In this document: positions 1 through 5,819 of the stretch, piece by piece
How the letters are laid out: each line of letters opens with the position of its first letter
How positions within the stretch are numbered: position 1 is the stretch's first letter
NCBI GenBank assembly: GCA_007130265.1
Contig: SLST01000106.1
Coordinates: 1 to 6,257, forward strand
Direction of reading: 5' to 3'
Source of the DNA: Spirochaetales bacterium
Lineage (GTDB): Bacteria; Spirochaetota; Spirochaetia; DSM-27196; SLST01
Length of the DNA: 6,257 bases
The notes under the pieces: model-generated
Database searches by the model: none
What the model was told of the DNA's origin: nothing
The model's input: the letters and a program-made list of their open reading frames with translations, nothing else
Made by a program: the position numbers and the translations under genes

Positions 1-16
1 CATCCCTGTAGATCAT
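1..16 (-). CDS. Start of a probable ABC-2 permease gene (partial)
   Basis: An ATG lies 4 nt beyond the TAG stop of the ABC ATPase gene and reads M-I-Y-R-D before leaving the window. In ABC-2 type exporters the membrane permease commonly follows the ATPase, so this is the expected place for it. A GGAGG at 38–34, inside the end of the ATPase gene, is about 17 nt away, too far for a normal ribosome binding site; translational coupling across the short gap is more likely. Only five codons are visible, so the identification rests on position alone. Confidence 0.3.
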
Positions 17-20
17 CAGG

Positions 21-995
21 CTATTCACGCGATGCCTCCGTGAGTGAGAGATAGACGTCCTCCAGGCTGGGCTGGAGGTGCCGGACCGATCGTGCCATGA
101 CGTGCCCCTTGACGATGAACTGCATGATCTCGTGCAGGGCGGCGTCGATGTCGGCGCGCGGGTCAATCTCGAGAACGAGCCTCTCTGTACGCGCGGCGCG
201 GAGGGCCGACGGTGCGCCGGACGCATCGGCGTCCTTACGGATGCCGGCGACTGCCGGGAGCCTGGAGAAGGCGTCGGCTTGAGCGCCAACGCCGGATCCG
301 GTGATCTCCACGAGCGCCGCGACATTGTAACGGTCGCGCAGCTCCTCGCGCGTTCCGCTGTCCCGGATGATCCCGCGGTCTATGATCGCGATCCTGCTTG
401 CGAGGTCTTCCACATCGGAGAGGACGTGAGACGTAAGCACGATTGTGTGATCCTCTGAGGCAAGCTCCCGAATCGTTCGCTTGAGCTCCGCGCGGCTCGA
501 CGGATCGAGGCCGGAGAGCGGTTCGTCGAGGATGATGACCTCCGGCTCGTGGAGGATCGCCTGTGCAAAGCGCAGTCGTTGCTGCATGCCGCCTGAGAGG
601 TGCACGATCTTACGGTCGAGTGATTCCACGAGCCCGAGCCGTGCCGCGACCTCGTCGATCCGCCGACCGAGCTCCGGGTGGACGATCCCGCTCAGCCTGC
701 CGAACGTGTCGAGCGCGTGACGTACCGTGCGCCACTCCTGGAAGCCCGCAGTCTGGGGGAGATAGCCGACGCGCCGGTGGAACGAAGCGCGTTCGTCTTC
801 GAGCGGTTTGCCCTCGATCAGGACACTCCCTTCGTAGGAGCGGACCATGCCCGTCAGTATCTTGATGCTCGTGGTCTTCCCCGCGCCGTTCGGCCCTATG
901 AAGCCGAACACCTCACCGCGGTTCACACGAAAGGAGACGCCGTCGAGCGCCCTCACGGTTCCGTAGAGCTTCCTGACGTCGATGAAATCGATCAT
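21..995 (-). CDS. ABC transporter ATP-binding protein, ABC-2 exporter type
   Basis: A 324-aa cytoplasmic ATPase that would power a membrane permease. All nucleotide-binding motifs are intact: Walker A GPNGAGKTT (34–42), Q-loop Gln81, signature LSGGM (133–137), Walker B VIILDE (153–158) with catalytic Glu158, D-loop SGLD (161–164) and H-loop His190. The C-terminal hundred residues, ending in a LEDVYLSLTEA segment, are the extension usual in single-domain ATPases of the ABC-2 (drug, antibiotic or NosF-like) exporters. I place the start at the ATG at 995 because GGAGG lies 5 nt upstream; an in-frame GTG two codons earlier overlaps that site and is less likely. The substrate cannot be told from the ATPase. 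It lies 69 nt downstream of the phoR-type gene on the same strand, so it may be read through from the phosphate operon or have its own promoter. Confidence 0.93.
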   Translation of the reverse strand: MIDFIDVRKLYGTVRALDGVSFRVNRGEVFGFIGPNGAGKTTSIKILTGMVRSYEGSVLIEGKPLEDERASFHRRVGYLPQTAGFQEWRTVRHALDTFGRLSGIVHPELGRRIDEVAARLGLVESLDRKIVHLSGGMQQRLRFAQAILHEPEVIILDEPLSGLDPSSRAELKRTIRELASEDHTIVLTSHVLSDVEDLASRIAIIDRGIIRDSGTREELRDRYNVAALVEITGSGVGAQADAFSRLPAVAGIRKDADASGAPSALRAARTERLVLEIDPRADIDAALHEIMQFIVKGHVMARSVRHLQPSLEDVYLSLTEASRE

Positions 996-1011
996 GGACA
1001 CCTCCGGTCAT

Positions 1012-1031
1012 GGCTGTGCTCATGCACGGCC
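1012..1031 (-). other. Small hairpin in the phoR–ABC intergenic gap
   Basis: GGCTGTGC (1012–1019) and GCACGGCC (1024–1031) can pair over 8 bp, including one G·T, around a 4-nt loop. The hairpin ends 16 nt upstream of the ABC ATPase start codon, just before its GGAGG. No run of T follows on the minus strand, so it is not a standard intrinsic terminator. It could be a weak processing or attenuation structure between the kinase gene and the transporter gene, or chance in GC-rich DNA. Confidence 0.3.
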
Positions 1032-1064
1032 GGCTACTGCAATACTACACGGCTCGAACCTTGC

Positions 1065-2843
1065 TTATTCAGCGTCCGGCTTTCCGCCCGGGATTCGGAG
1101 CGTGAACGTGCTCCCGCGGCCTTCGACGCTCTCAACCGTTACCTCGCCGCGGTGTGCGATCGCGATGTGCTTGACGATCGCGAGACCCAGGCCTGTCCCC
1201 CCCAACGCACGGCTTCGAGCCTGGTCAACGCGGTAGAACCGTTCAAAGATGCGGGGAAGATCCCTGCGCGGGATACCGTAGCCGTGGTCCTTGACCGCGA
1301 TCGTGAGCTCGTCACCTCTGACCACGGTATCGATGCGAACGACGCTGCCTTCGGGGCTGAACTTGATCGCGTTGTTCACGAGATTGATCAGCGCCTGCTC
1401 CACGAGCGTCCGGTTGACATTGACTACAGCGGGTCCGGAGTGGCCGCGTTCGACCGTTATGCGGTTCTGCTCGGCTGATCGAATGCACGACTCGACTGCC
1501 TTGTCGACGATGTCGCGAATCGTGCACTCCTCCACCGGGGCCTCCGTTTCAAGCGACTCGAGACGGCTCAGGCTAAGGAGGTCCTCGACGATCAGACTCA
1601 GCCGCTCGGCATTCGAGTGGGCGATGGCGAGGAATCGTTCGGCGGATTCGGGCTCGTGGAGAGCGCCTTCGCGGAGCGTTTCCACGAACCCGAGAATCGT
1701 CGTGATGGGAGTCTTGAGCTCGTGCGAGACGTTCGCGACGAAGTCTCTGCGCACGTCTTCAAGCCGCTTGAGACGGGTGATATCGTTCAGGACCAGGAGC
1801 ACGCCTGAGTCGGAGTCGCTCGCGAGTGCGGTTCCGTGTACCTGCAGGCTGATCGCGTGCTTTCGGTAGAGCGTGATGGTGGCCTCGACCGGGTGGCCGG
1901 TGGCCATGACCTCCTCGGCTATGGCATCGAGCTCCGTGTTGCGCAGCGTACCCAGGATGGTTGCATGCCGATCGATCTCGGTACGTGAGACACCGAACAT
2001 CCCGGCGGCGGCCTCGTTCAGCGATCTGATGGTACGGTCGCCGGCGACGACGATGACCCCCTCGACCATCGCACCGAGCACCGCCTCGAGCTCGTTGCGT
2101 TGCGTCGTGATCCGCCCGATCGTCTCGGAGAGCTGGCCCGCCATCGCGTTGAGCGTCTCGGCGATCTGGAGGACCTCCGCAGGAGCACGACCCACGGTAA
2201 TGCGGTGCCGCAGGTCGCCGCCGGCGTACCGGTCGGCTCCCGTCCGGATCGCACGCAGCGGCCGGTGGACCCGCGCGATGACGAGCCCGGCGAAGAGCGC
2301 CGTCGTGGCGACGACGATCGCTCCTGCGATGACGAGGACCCGTATGACGTCCTGCGAGCGTGCGTCGATTCGGGTGATCGACGCGGCGATCCGGGCGACC
2401 GCGACCGGAGAGCCGGTCTCGTCGCGAACGAGGGTCGCGACGTACATGCTGTTCTCGCCGGTAGTGGCGCTTATCCGCACGTCGGTTCCGAATCCGTCAG
2501 CCAGCGCGCCGCGGACCTCGGGGCGCTCCAAGTGGTTCTCCATCGTCGGGGGATCCGCATCCGAGTCGGCGAGCACCGTTCCGTCACCGGCTATGAGCGT
2601 GAGGCGGTTCGTGGTGCCTCGAATGAGGGCGGTCACGAGGGACTGGGCGTCGGTGCGACCTTCGAGCGATTCGGCGCCGAGCGCGTTCACGACCAGCGTC
2701 ACCGAGTTTGTGAGCTCGGCCTCCTTCTCCGCGTAGAAGGCCTCCCGGAACAGGTGAGAGGCAGCGAGGATGAGCGTCGCGACTGCGACGAGAATCGCGA
2801 CCGCGTAGAGCGGATAGAGCTGGTACAGGAGTGATCTGTGCAT
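1065..2843 (-). CDS. phoR: PhoR-type membrane sensor histidine kinase (HAMP, PAS)
   Basis: A 592-aa inner-membrane histidine kinase, the likely partner of the response regulator encoded 3 nt upstream. In order it has transmembrane helix 1 (about 12–30), an extracytoplasmic sensor of about 135 residues with a Cache-like pattern (a DGTVLADSD segment near 87–95), transmembrane helix 2 (about 168–190), a HAMP linker (about 191–243), a PAS domain (about 250–355), the dimerization domain with phospho-acceptor His374 in NVSHELKTP, and a complete ATPase domain: N box NLVNNAIKF (487–495), G1 DHGYG (519–523), F box FERF (533–536), G2 GGTGLGLAI (548–556). This layout matches the long PhoR/WalK class of Gram-positive and many other bacteria; E. 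coli PhoR lacks the large extracytoplasmic sensor. Co-transcription with phoU and phoB makes phosphate signalling the best call. The start is the first ATG after the phoB stop; no strong ribosome binding site is seen, consistent with coupling. Confidence 0.9.
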   Translation of the reverse strand: MHRSLLYQLYPLYAVAILVAVATLILAASHLFREAFYAEKEAELTNSVTLVVNALGAESLEGRTDAQSLVTALIRGTTNRLTLIAGDGTVLADSDADPPTMENHLERPEVRGALADGFGTDVRISATTGENSMYVATLVRDETGSPVAVARIAASITRIDARSQDVIRVLVIAGAIVVATTALFAGLVIARVHRPLRAIRTGADRYAGGDLRHRITVGRAPAEVLQIAETLNAMAGQLSETIGRITTQRNELEAVLGAMVEGVIVVAGDRTIRSLNEAAAGMFGVSRTEIDRHATILGTLRNTELDAIAEEVMATGHPVEATITLYRKHAISLQVHGTALASDSDSGVLLVLNDITRLKRLEDVRRDFVANVSHELKTPITTILGFVETLREGALHEPESAERFLAIAHSNAERLSLIVEDLLSLSRLESLETEAPVEECTIRDIVDKAVESCIRSAEQNRITVERGHSGPAVVNVNRTLVEQALINLVNNAIKFSPEGSVVRIDTVVRGDELTIAVKDHGYGIPRRDLPRIFERFYRVDQARSRALGGTGLGLAIVKHIAIAHRGEVTVESVEGRGSTFTLRIPGGKPDAE

Positions 2844-2846
2844 CGT

Positions 2847-3542
2847 CTACTCGGCCCGCAACCGGTAGCCGACCCCGCGTACCGTTTCGATGAGGTTGCT
2901 GTGCTCTCCGAGCTTCCGCCGAAGCCCGAGTATCTGCACGTCGACCGATCGCTCGGTGACCGGATAGTCAGAACCCTTGATTTCATCGATAATCCTCGCG
3001 CGCGAGAAGACCCATCCGGGATTGCGCGCGAGAATCTCGAGAAGTGCAAACTCGGTTGCCGAAAGCTCGACAGCCTCGCCGGCGCATAGAACCGTGTGCC
3101 GCTGCGCGTCGATCTCGAGCCGGTGGATCCGAAGCACCGGGTTTGCGGCCGGGTCGGCCCGCGAGTCGTGAACGCGGCGCAGTGCAGTCTGTAGCCGCGC
3201 GACGAGGACCCGCGGGCTGAAGGGCTTGGTTATGTAGTCGTCGGCCCCCACCTCGAGTCCGGAGACGATGTCCGAGTCCTCGGACTTTGCGGTCAACATG
3301 AGGATGGGTACCGCCCGCGTGGCCTCGTCGCTCTTCAGGCGCCGACATACCTCTACGCCGTCAAGACCGGGCAGAAGAAGGTCCAGGATTACGGCGTCCG
3401 GGATGCGCTTGCGTGCGGCTTCGAGTGCTGCCTCACCTGTCGCAACCGATTCCACGGTGTACCCGGCCTTCCGGAGGTTGTAGCCGATGAGCTCGAGAAT
3501 GTCCTGCTCGTCGTCGACGACGAGGATTCGCTCGCTTCCCAC
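2847..3542 (-). CDS. phoB: PhoB-type response regulator, OmpR family
   Basis: A 231-aa two-domain response regulator, close in length to E. coli PhoB. The receiver domain has the acidic pair Asp10/Asp11, phosphorylated Asp54 (in ILDLLLPGLDG), Thr84, Tyr103 and Lys106 in the ITKPF motif. The C-terminal winged-helix domain shows ELSATEFALLEIL, the recognition-helix region TERSVDVQILGLRRKL, and the terminal TVRGVGYRL hairpin typical of the OmpR/PhoB group. The reading frame is open to 3608 on an ATG, but that start would overlap phoU by 55 nt. I prefer the GTG at 3542 because TAGGAGAG (3556–3549), sitting on the phoU stop codon, lies 6 nt upstream and because the protein then begins just before the first receiver strand (GSERILVVDDE). 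The phoU–phoB gap is 11 nt. It probably binds the tandem repeat upstream of phoU and activates phosphate-starvation genes. Confidence 0.92.
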   Translation of the reverse strand: MGSERILVVDDEQDILELIGYNLRKAGYTVESVATGEAALEAARKRIPDAVILDLLLPGLDGVEVCRRLKSDEATRAVPILMLTAKSEDSDIVSGLEVGADDYITKPFSPRVLVARLQTALRRVHDSRADPAANPVLRIHRLEIDAQRHTVLCAGEAVELSATEFALLEILARNPGWVFSRARIIDEIKGSDYPVTERSVDVQILGLRRKLGEHSNLIETVRGVGYRLRAE

Positions 3543-3548
3543 GAAAGG

Positions 3549-3556
3549 CTCTCCTA
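3549..3556 (-). promoter_or_regulatory. Ribosome binding site of phoB overlapping the phoU stop
   Basis: TAGGAGAG contains the phoU stop codon TAG and a strong GGAGAG Shine–Dalgarno core. It lies 6 nt before the GTG at 3542. This decides the phoB start in favour of GTG over the upstream ATG at 3608 and suggests translational coupling between phoU and phoB. Confidence 0.75.
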
Positions 3557-4213
3557 CTTGTTCAGCTCCACATGCTCGGCACGCCGTGAGAACACTATTG
3601 ATTCGCACATGTTGGTCACATGATCGCCGAGCCTCTCGAGGAACCGGTTGACGAGGATCAGCTCGGTCCCCTTCTCAAGCAGCGCCGGGTTCTCGCGCAT
3701 GACCGCCAGCAGTCTCCGGTAAATCTCGGCATGCAGCCGATCGATCTCGTCATCGCGGGCGGCAACGTCGCAGGCAGCACCTTCGTCGTCTTCGGTGAAC
3801 GCCGTCAGGCCGTCGTGCACCATCGCGACGCCGCGCTCTGCCATCTGCTGGATCAGCGGCAGGACCTCGAAGAAGGCCGCGTCGGTGATCGAGCGGGCCC
3901 GCTTGGAGAGGTGACGCGCGTGGTCGCCCATGCGCTCGAGCTCCGAAGCGACCTTGATCGCGGTCAGAATCCGACGCAGCGTCTGTCCATCCGGATGCTC
4001 ATCGGCGATGATGCTCGCGCACTGGTCCTCAACCGTCGCCTGCATGTCGTCGATCCGCCGGTCGTCGCGGACGACTTCCGCGGCGAGCGCGAAGTCTTCG
4101 GTCTCGAGCGCTGTAAGCGTCTTGCGCAGCGCCTCTTCCACGAGCACCCCCATGCGCAGCACGTTCCGAGTCATCGCGGCGAGCCGGTTGTCGAGCTCCT
4201 GTGGTCCTTCCAT
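3554..4213 (-). CDS. phoU: PhoU phosphate signalling regulator
   Basis: A 219-aa all-helical cytoplasmic protein made of two PhoU repeats. Each repeat carries the family's metal-binding ExxxD motif in a matching helix: ELERMGDHA (Glu93/Asp97) and FLERLGDHV (Glu193/Asp197). The N-terminus has the usual LDNRLAAMTRNVLRMG pattern. In characterised species PhoU links the Pst phosphate transporter to PhoR and keeps the kinase silent when phosphate is plentiful. The open frame extends to an ATG at 4279, but I place the start at the ATG at 4213, where AGGTG lies 5 nt upstream and the length matches the family; earlier starts would run through the pho-box-like repeat. It is the first gene of the phoU–phoB–phoR operon, rather than the last gene of a pst operon as in E. 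coli. Confidence 0.92.
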   Translation of the reverse strand: MEGPQELDNRLAAMTRNVLRMGVLVEEALRKTLTALETEDFALAAEVVRDDRRIDDMQATVEDQCASIIADEHPDGQTLRRILTAIKVASELERMGDHARHLSKRARSITDAAFFEVLPLIQQMAERGVAMVHDGLTAFTEDDEGAACDVAARDDEIDRLHAEIYRRLLAVMRENPALLEKGTELILVNRFLERLGDHVTNMCESIVFSRRAEHVELNK

Positions 4214-4235
4214 GGTTTCACCTGCATAGTACTGC

Positions 4236-4257
4236 ATTCGCGTTAGATTTGCGTTAG
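4236..4257 (-). promoter_or_regulatory. Candidate pho box (tandem 11-bp PhoB-binding repeat)
   Basis: Read toward phoU, two adjoining 11-bp units are seen, CTAACGCAAAT and CTAACGCGAAT, identical except at one base. Each has an exact 7-bp core (CTAACGC) and a 4-bp AT-rich spacer. PhoB-family boxes are direct repeats with this 7+4 geometry (E. coli consensus CTGTCAT with 4-bp AT-rich spacers). The core sequence differs from the E. coli one, but the period, orientation and place in front of phoU fit. It ends 22 nt before the phoU start and begins 36 nt before the divergent MNT–HEPN gene. A possible −10, TACTAT (4231–4226), lies 8 nt past the second core. It would put the transcript start at about 4219, inside the phoU ribosome binding site, so the −10 is doubtful. 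Confidence 0.6.
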
Positions 4258-4293
4258 CGGACAGCGGATCGCGGGGCATGCTATGGTAGGAGC

Positions 4294-5142
4294 ATGGCTG
4301 GATCGCTCATGCTCGACGCGCTCATCGCGAAGCTGGATGACGCCCTCGCGGGCTTCCCGGTGTCCTTCGCGGTCCTCTTCGGCTCGGCGGTGAGCGGACG
4401 ACTGCGTGACGATTCGGACCTCGATGTGGGAGTCTACGTGGACTCGCGTGGCGCTCTGGAGGTTGAGGCCGAACGCGAGGTTCCGTGGGAGGCCGACGCG
4501 CAGATCGCGCTCGAACGAGCGGCGGACCGCAACGTCGATCTTCTGATCCTGAACCGCGCGCCTGCGACGGTCTGTTCTGCAGCGCTCCTCACCGGCAGCC
4601 CCATCGTCATCCGCGACGAACAGCTCTCTGCGCGGTACTATCTGGCCGTGACGAACACGGCAATTGACTTCCTTGCTACCGAGCAGGAGTTCCGCGAGAT
4701 CGCCGCGAGAAGCACCTCGCTCTCGCAGATCGACCGGGAACGTCTGCGGCGGATCGTGGAGTACGTTGACCAGGAGATGGCCGACCGGCCGAAGTTCGCC
4801 GACATCGCGCTGAGTCATTACCGCAACGATCGTGATCTGCGACGAAACCTCGACCGGTGGGTGGAGATGCTGATCACCGCGGCGATAGACATCGCGAAGA
4901 TCGTCCTTTCCTCAGAGCACAGGGCCGTTCCACGGACCTACGGCCAGATTCTCGAGGATCTCGAGACGACCCCGCCTTTCGATCCACTCTCCGGTCGCCT
5001 CAAGCCGCTCGCCCCGCTTCGGAACACCATGGCACACGAGTATCTCGATCTGAGGTTTCCGCGGGTGAAGAGTTTCGTCGACCACGGCGCGGACGCGATC
5101 TCGGAGCTCGCGCGGATCGCCGCGCGCTGGATCGACGACTGA
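4294..5142 (+). CDS. Fused MNT nucleotidyltransferase–HEPN protein (single-chain MntA/HepT-like)
   Basis: A 282-aa protein joining two domains that are usually separate genes of the type VII toxin–antitoxin system. Residues about 1–120 are a minimal nucleotidyltransferase with GSx10DxD (Gly30-Ser31 to Asp42, Asp44) and a third acidic residue, Asp82 in NVDLLIL. Residues about 125–282 are a helical HEPN/DUF86 domain with Rx4HxY as RNTMAHEY (Arg243, His248, Tyr250). In the studied Shewanella system, HepT is an RNase whose Rx4HxY tyrosine is AMPylated and silenced by MntA; all residues needed for both activities are present here. By inference this protein could modify Tyr250 in cis or between subunits. 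The ATG at 4294 has AGGAG only 1 nt upstream, an unusually tight spacing; the in-frame ATG at 4309 is an alternative and would remove only five residues. It is divergent from phoU and shares its 80-nt promoter region. The role could be toxin–antitoxin, phage defence or another nucleotidyl transfer. Confidence 0.85.
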   Translation: MAGSLMLDALIAKLDDALAGFPVSFAVLFGSAVSGRLRDDSDLDVGVYVDSRGALEVEAEREVPWEADAQIALERAADRNVDLLILNRAPATVCSAALLTGSPIVIRDEQLSARYYLAVTNTAIDFLATEQEFREIAARSTSLSQIDRERLRRIVEYVDQEMADRPKFADIALSHYRNDRDLRRNLDRWVEMLITAAIDIAKIVLSSEHRAVPRTYGQILEDLETTPPFDPLSGRLKPLAPLRNTMAHEYLDLRFPRVKSFVDHGADAISELARIAARWIDD

Positions 5143-5169
5143 TCCCGGATGCTGCCGTCGCGTCAGTCG

Positions 5170-5178
5170 TGGTACAAT
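5170..5178 (+). promoter_or_regulatory. Candidate extended −10 promoter element
   Basis: TGGTACAAT matches an extended −10: a TG, one base, then TACAAT, which differs from TATAAT at one position. No convincing −35 is seen about 17 bp upstream, which is tolerable for an extended −10. Transcription would begin near 5184–5186, just ahead of the GTG at 5197 of the degraded MNT gene. The GGAG at 5186–5189 would then sit at the extreme 5' end of the message. Confidence 0.4.
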
Positions 5179-5196
5179 CGCCCGTGGAGCGCTTCC

Positions 5197-5405
5197 GTGG
5201 ACGAGAAACTACGCGCCATCGTGAAAGCCGAAGCGCCCGCAACCGTAAGGCCGCAGAGGCCCGCGGCGGCGACATCATTTCGCTCTACGCTCGCCTGCCG
5301 GAGAGCGAGTTCGACGTTGATCTCGTTGATCTTGACACGGCAAGCAACCGATTCCACGACATGATCATGCGTCGGGGGGAGAGGGTATATGGCACGGACC
5401 GCTGA
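5197..5405 (+). pseudogene. Remnant of an MNT-type nucleotidyltransferase (antitoxin-like) gene
   Basis: What remains looks like the two ends of a MntA-like gene. A GTG at 5197, with GGAG 7 nt upstream, reads VDEKLRAIVKAEA, a usual N-terminal helix for the family. The same frame then turns into low-complexity sequence and stops at 5364. From about 5240 another frame reads GGDIISLYARLPESEF, then DVDLVDLDTASNRF and MIMRRGERVYG, up to a TGA at 5403–5405; this matches the usual C-terminal end of MNT proteins. The GSx10DxD catalytic core is absent. About 69 codons remain where an intact family member has roughly 130–140, so an internal deletion with a frame change is the simplest reading. The stop overlaps the start of the HEPN-like gene by 17 nt, as in intact antitoxin–toxin operons. 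An alternative is a 73-codon ORF from the GTG at 5184, which has no ribosome binding site. Confidence 0.5.
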
Positions 5406-5819
5406 GGCGTACGCCGCGCTGAGGGAGGATCTCGAGATCGCCCTCGAACACGTTCTCGCACAGCGCCGGGACTTCGCCACGATGTTCGAGCGAGCGGAGG
5501 CTGACTTCGACGCCTCAGACCCGATGGCATGGGCAGCCGTCGGGTTCACGCTCCACTACCTCTACAAGCAATAGAGAACTACTTTCTCCGGGTGGCGGAA
5601 TTCTTCGAGAACGAGATCGAGGGCTCGACGTGGCATCGCGATCTGGTGAACCGCATGGGACACGAGGTTCCCGAGCTTCGCCCCGCGCTTCTCGGACGCG
5701 ATCAACTCGAGCACTTCCACGAGCTCAGGAGCTTTCGCCGCACGTTCCGCAGCCTCTACGACCGCACGTTGGACCCCCGCCGCGTCACACGAACTTCACC
5801 GCCGTGCCGTAGACCATGA
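5389..5819 (+). pseudogene. Frameshifted HEPN / HepT-like toxin gene
   Basis: The ATG at 5389 follows a strong GGGGGAGAGG stretch by a few bases. The first 60 codons form a helical protein ending at LHYLYK, then a TAG at 5572–5574. In the next frame, starting with the GCA at 5568–5570, the sequence continues as AIENYFLRVAEFFENEI, then WHRDLVNRMGHEVPELRPA and FHELRSFRRTF-RSLYDRTLDP. Restoring one G after 5568 (AAG GCA instead of AAGCA) joins both parts. The joined product resembles HepT-like proteins with the YxGIExxFxRIA, WHRxLLxxM and FRHxFRNxY patterns. The expected His and Asn of the last motif appear as Arg and Ser here (FRRTFRSLY). After LDPRR the reading runs into the convergent ybjQ-like gene and stops at 5819, so the usual C-terminal helix appears lost. 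No slippery heptamer is present at the shift. A sequencing error at 5568 is possible but would not explain the other losses. Confidence 0.6.

Noticed and set aside
678..1478. 266-codon open frame on the plus strand
   Set aside because: It lies opposite the ABC ATPase and the kinase gene, both of which have complete family motifs. Its translation shows no domain pattern; long antisense frames are common in GC-rich DNA.
1873..2736. 287-codon open frame on the plus strand
   Set aside because: Fully antisense to the PAS, HAMP and sensor part of the kinase gene; Ser/Ala/Arg-rich translation without motifs.
3543..3608. Upstream ATG start for the phoB-type gene
   Set aside because: It would add 22 residues before the receiver domain and overlap phoU by 55 nt. 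The GTG at 3542 has a strong, well-spaced ribosome binding site.
3620..4246. 208-codon open frame on the plus strand
   Set aside because: Antisense to phoU, whose two ExxxD repeats are clear; no recognisable domain in the translation.
4243..4818. 191-codon open frame on the minus strand
   Set aside because: Antisense to the MNT half of the fusion gene, which keeps all catalytic residues; it would also run through the pho-box region.
5566..5574. Programmed ribosomal frameshift in the HEPN-like gene
   Set aside because: No slippery heptamer or following strong hairpin is visible, and the neighbouring MNT gene is also degraded, so mutation is the simpler explanation.
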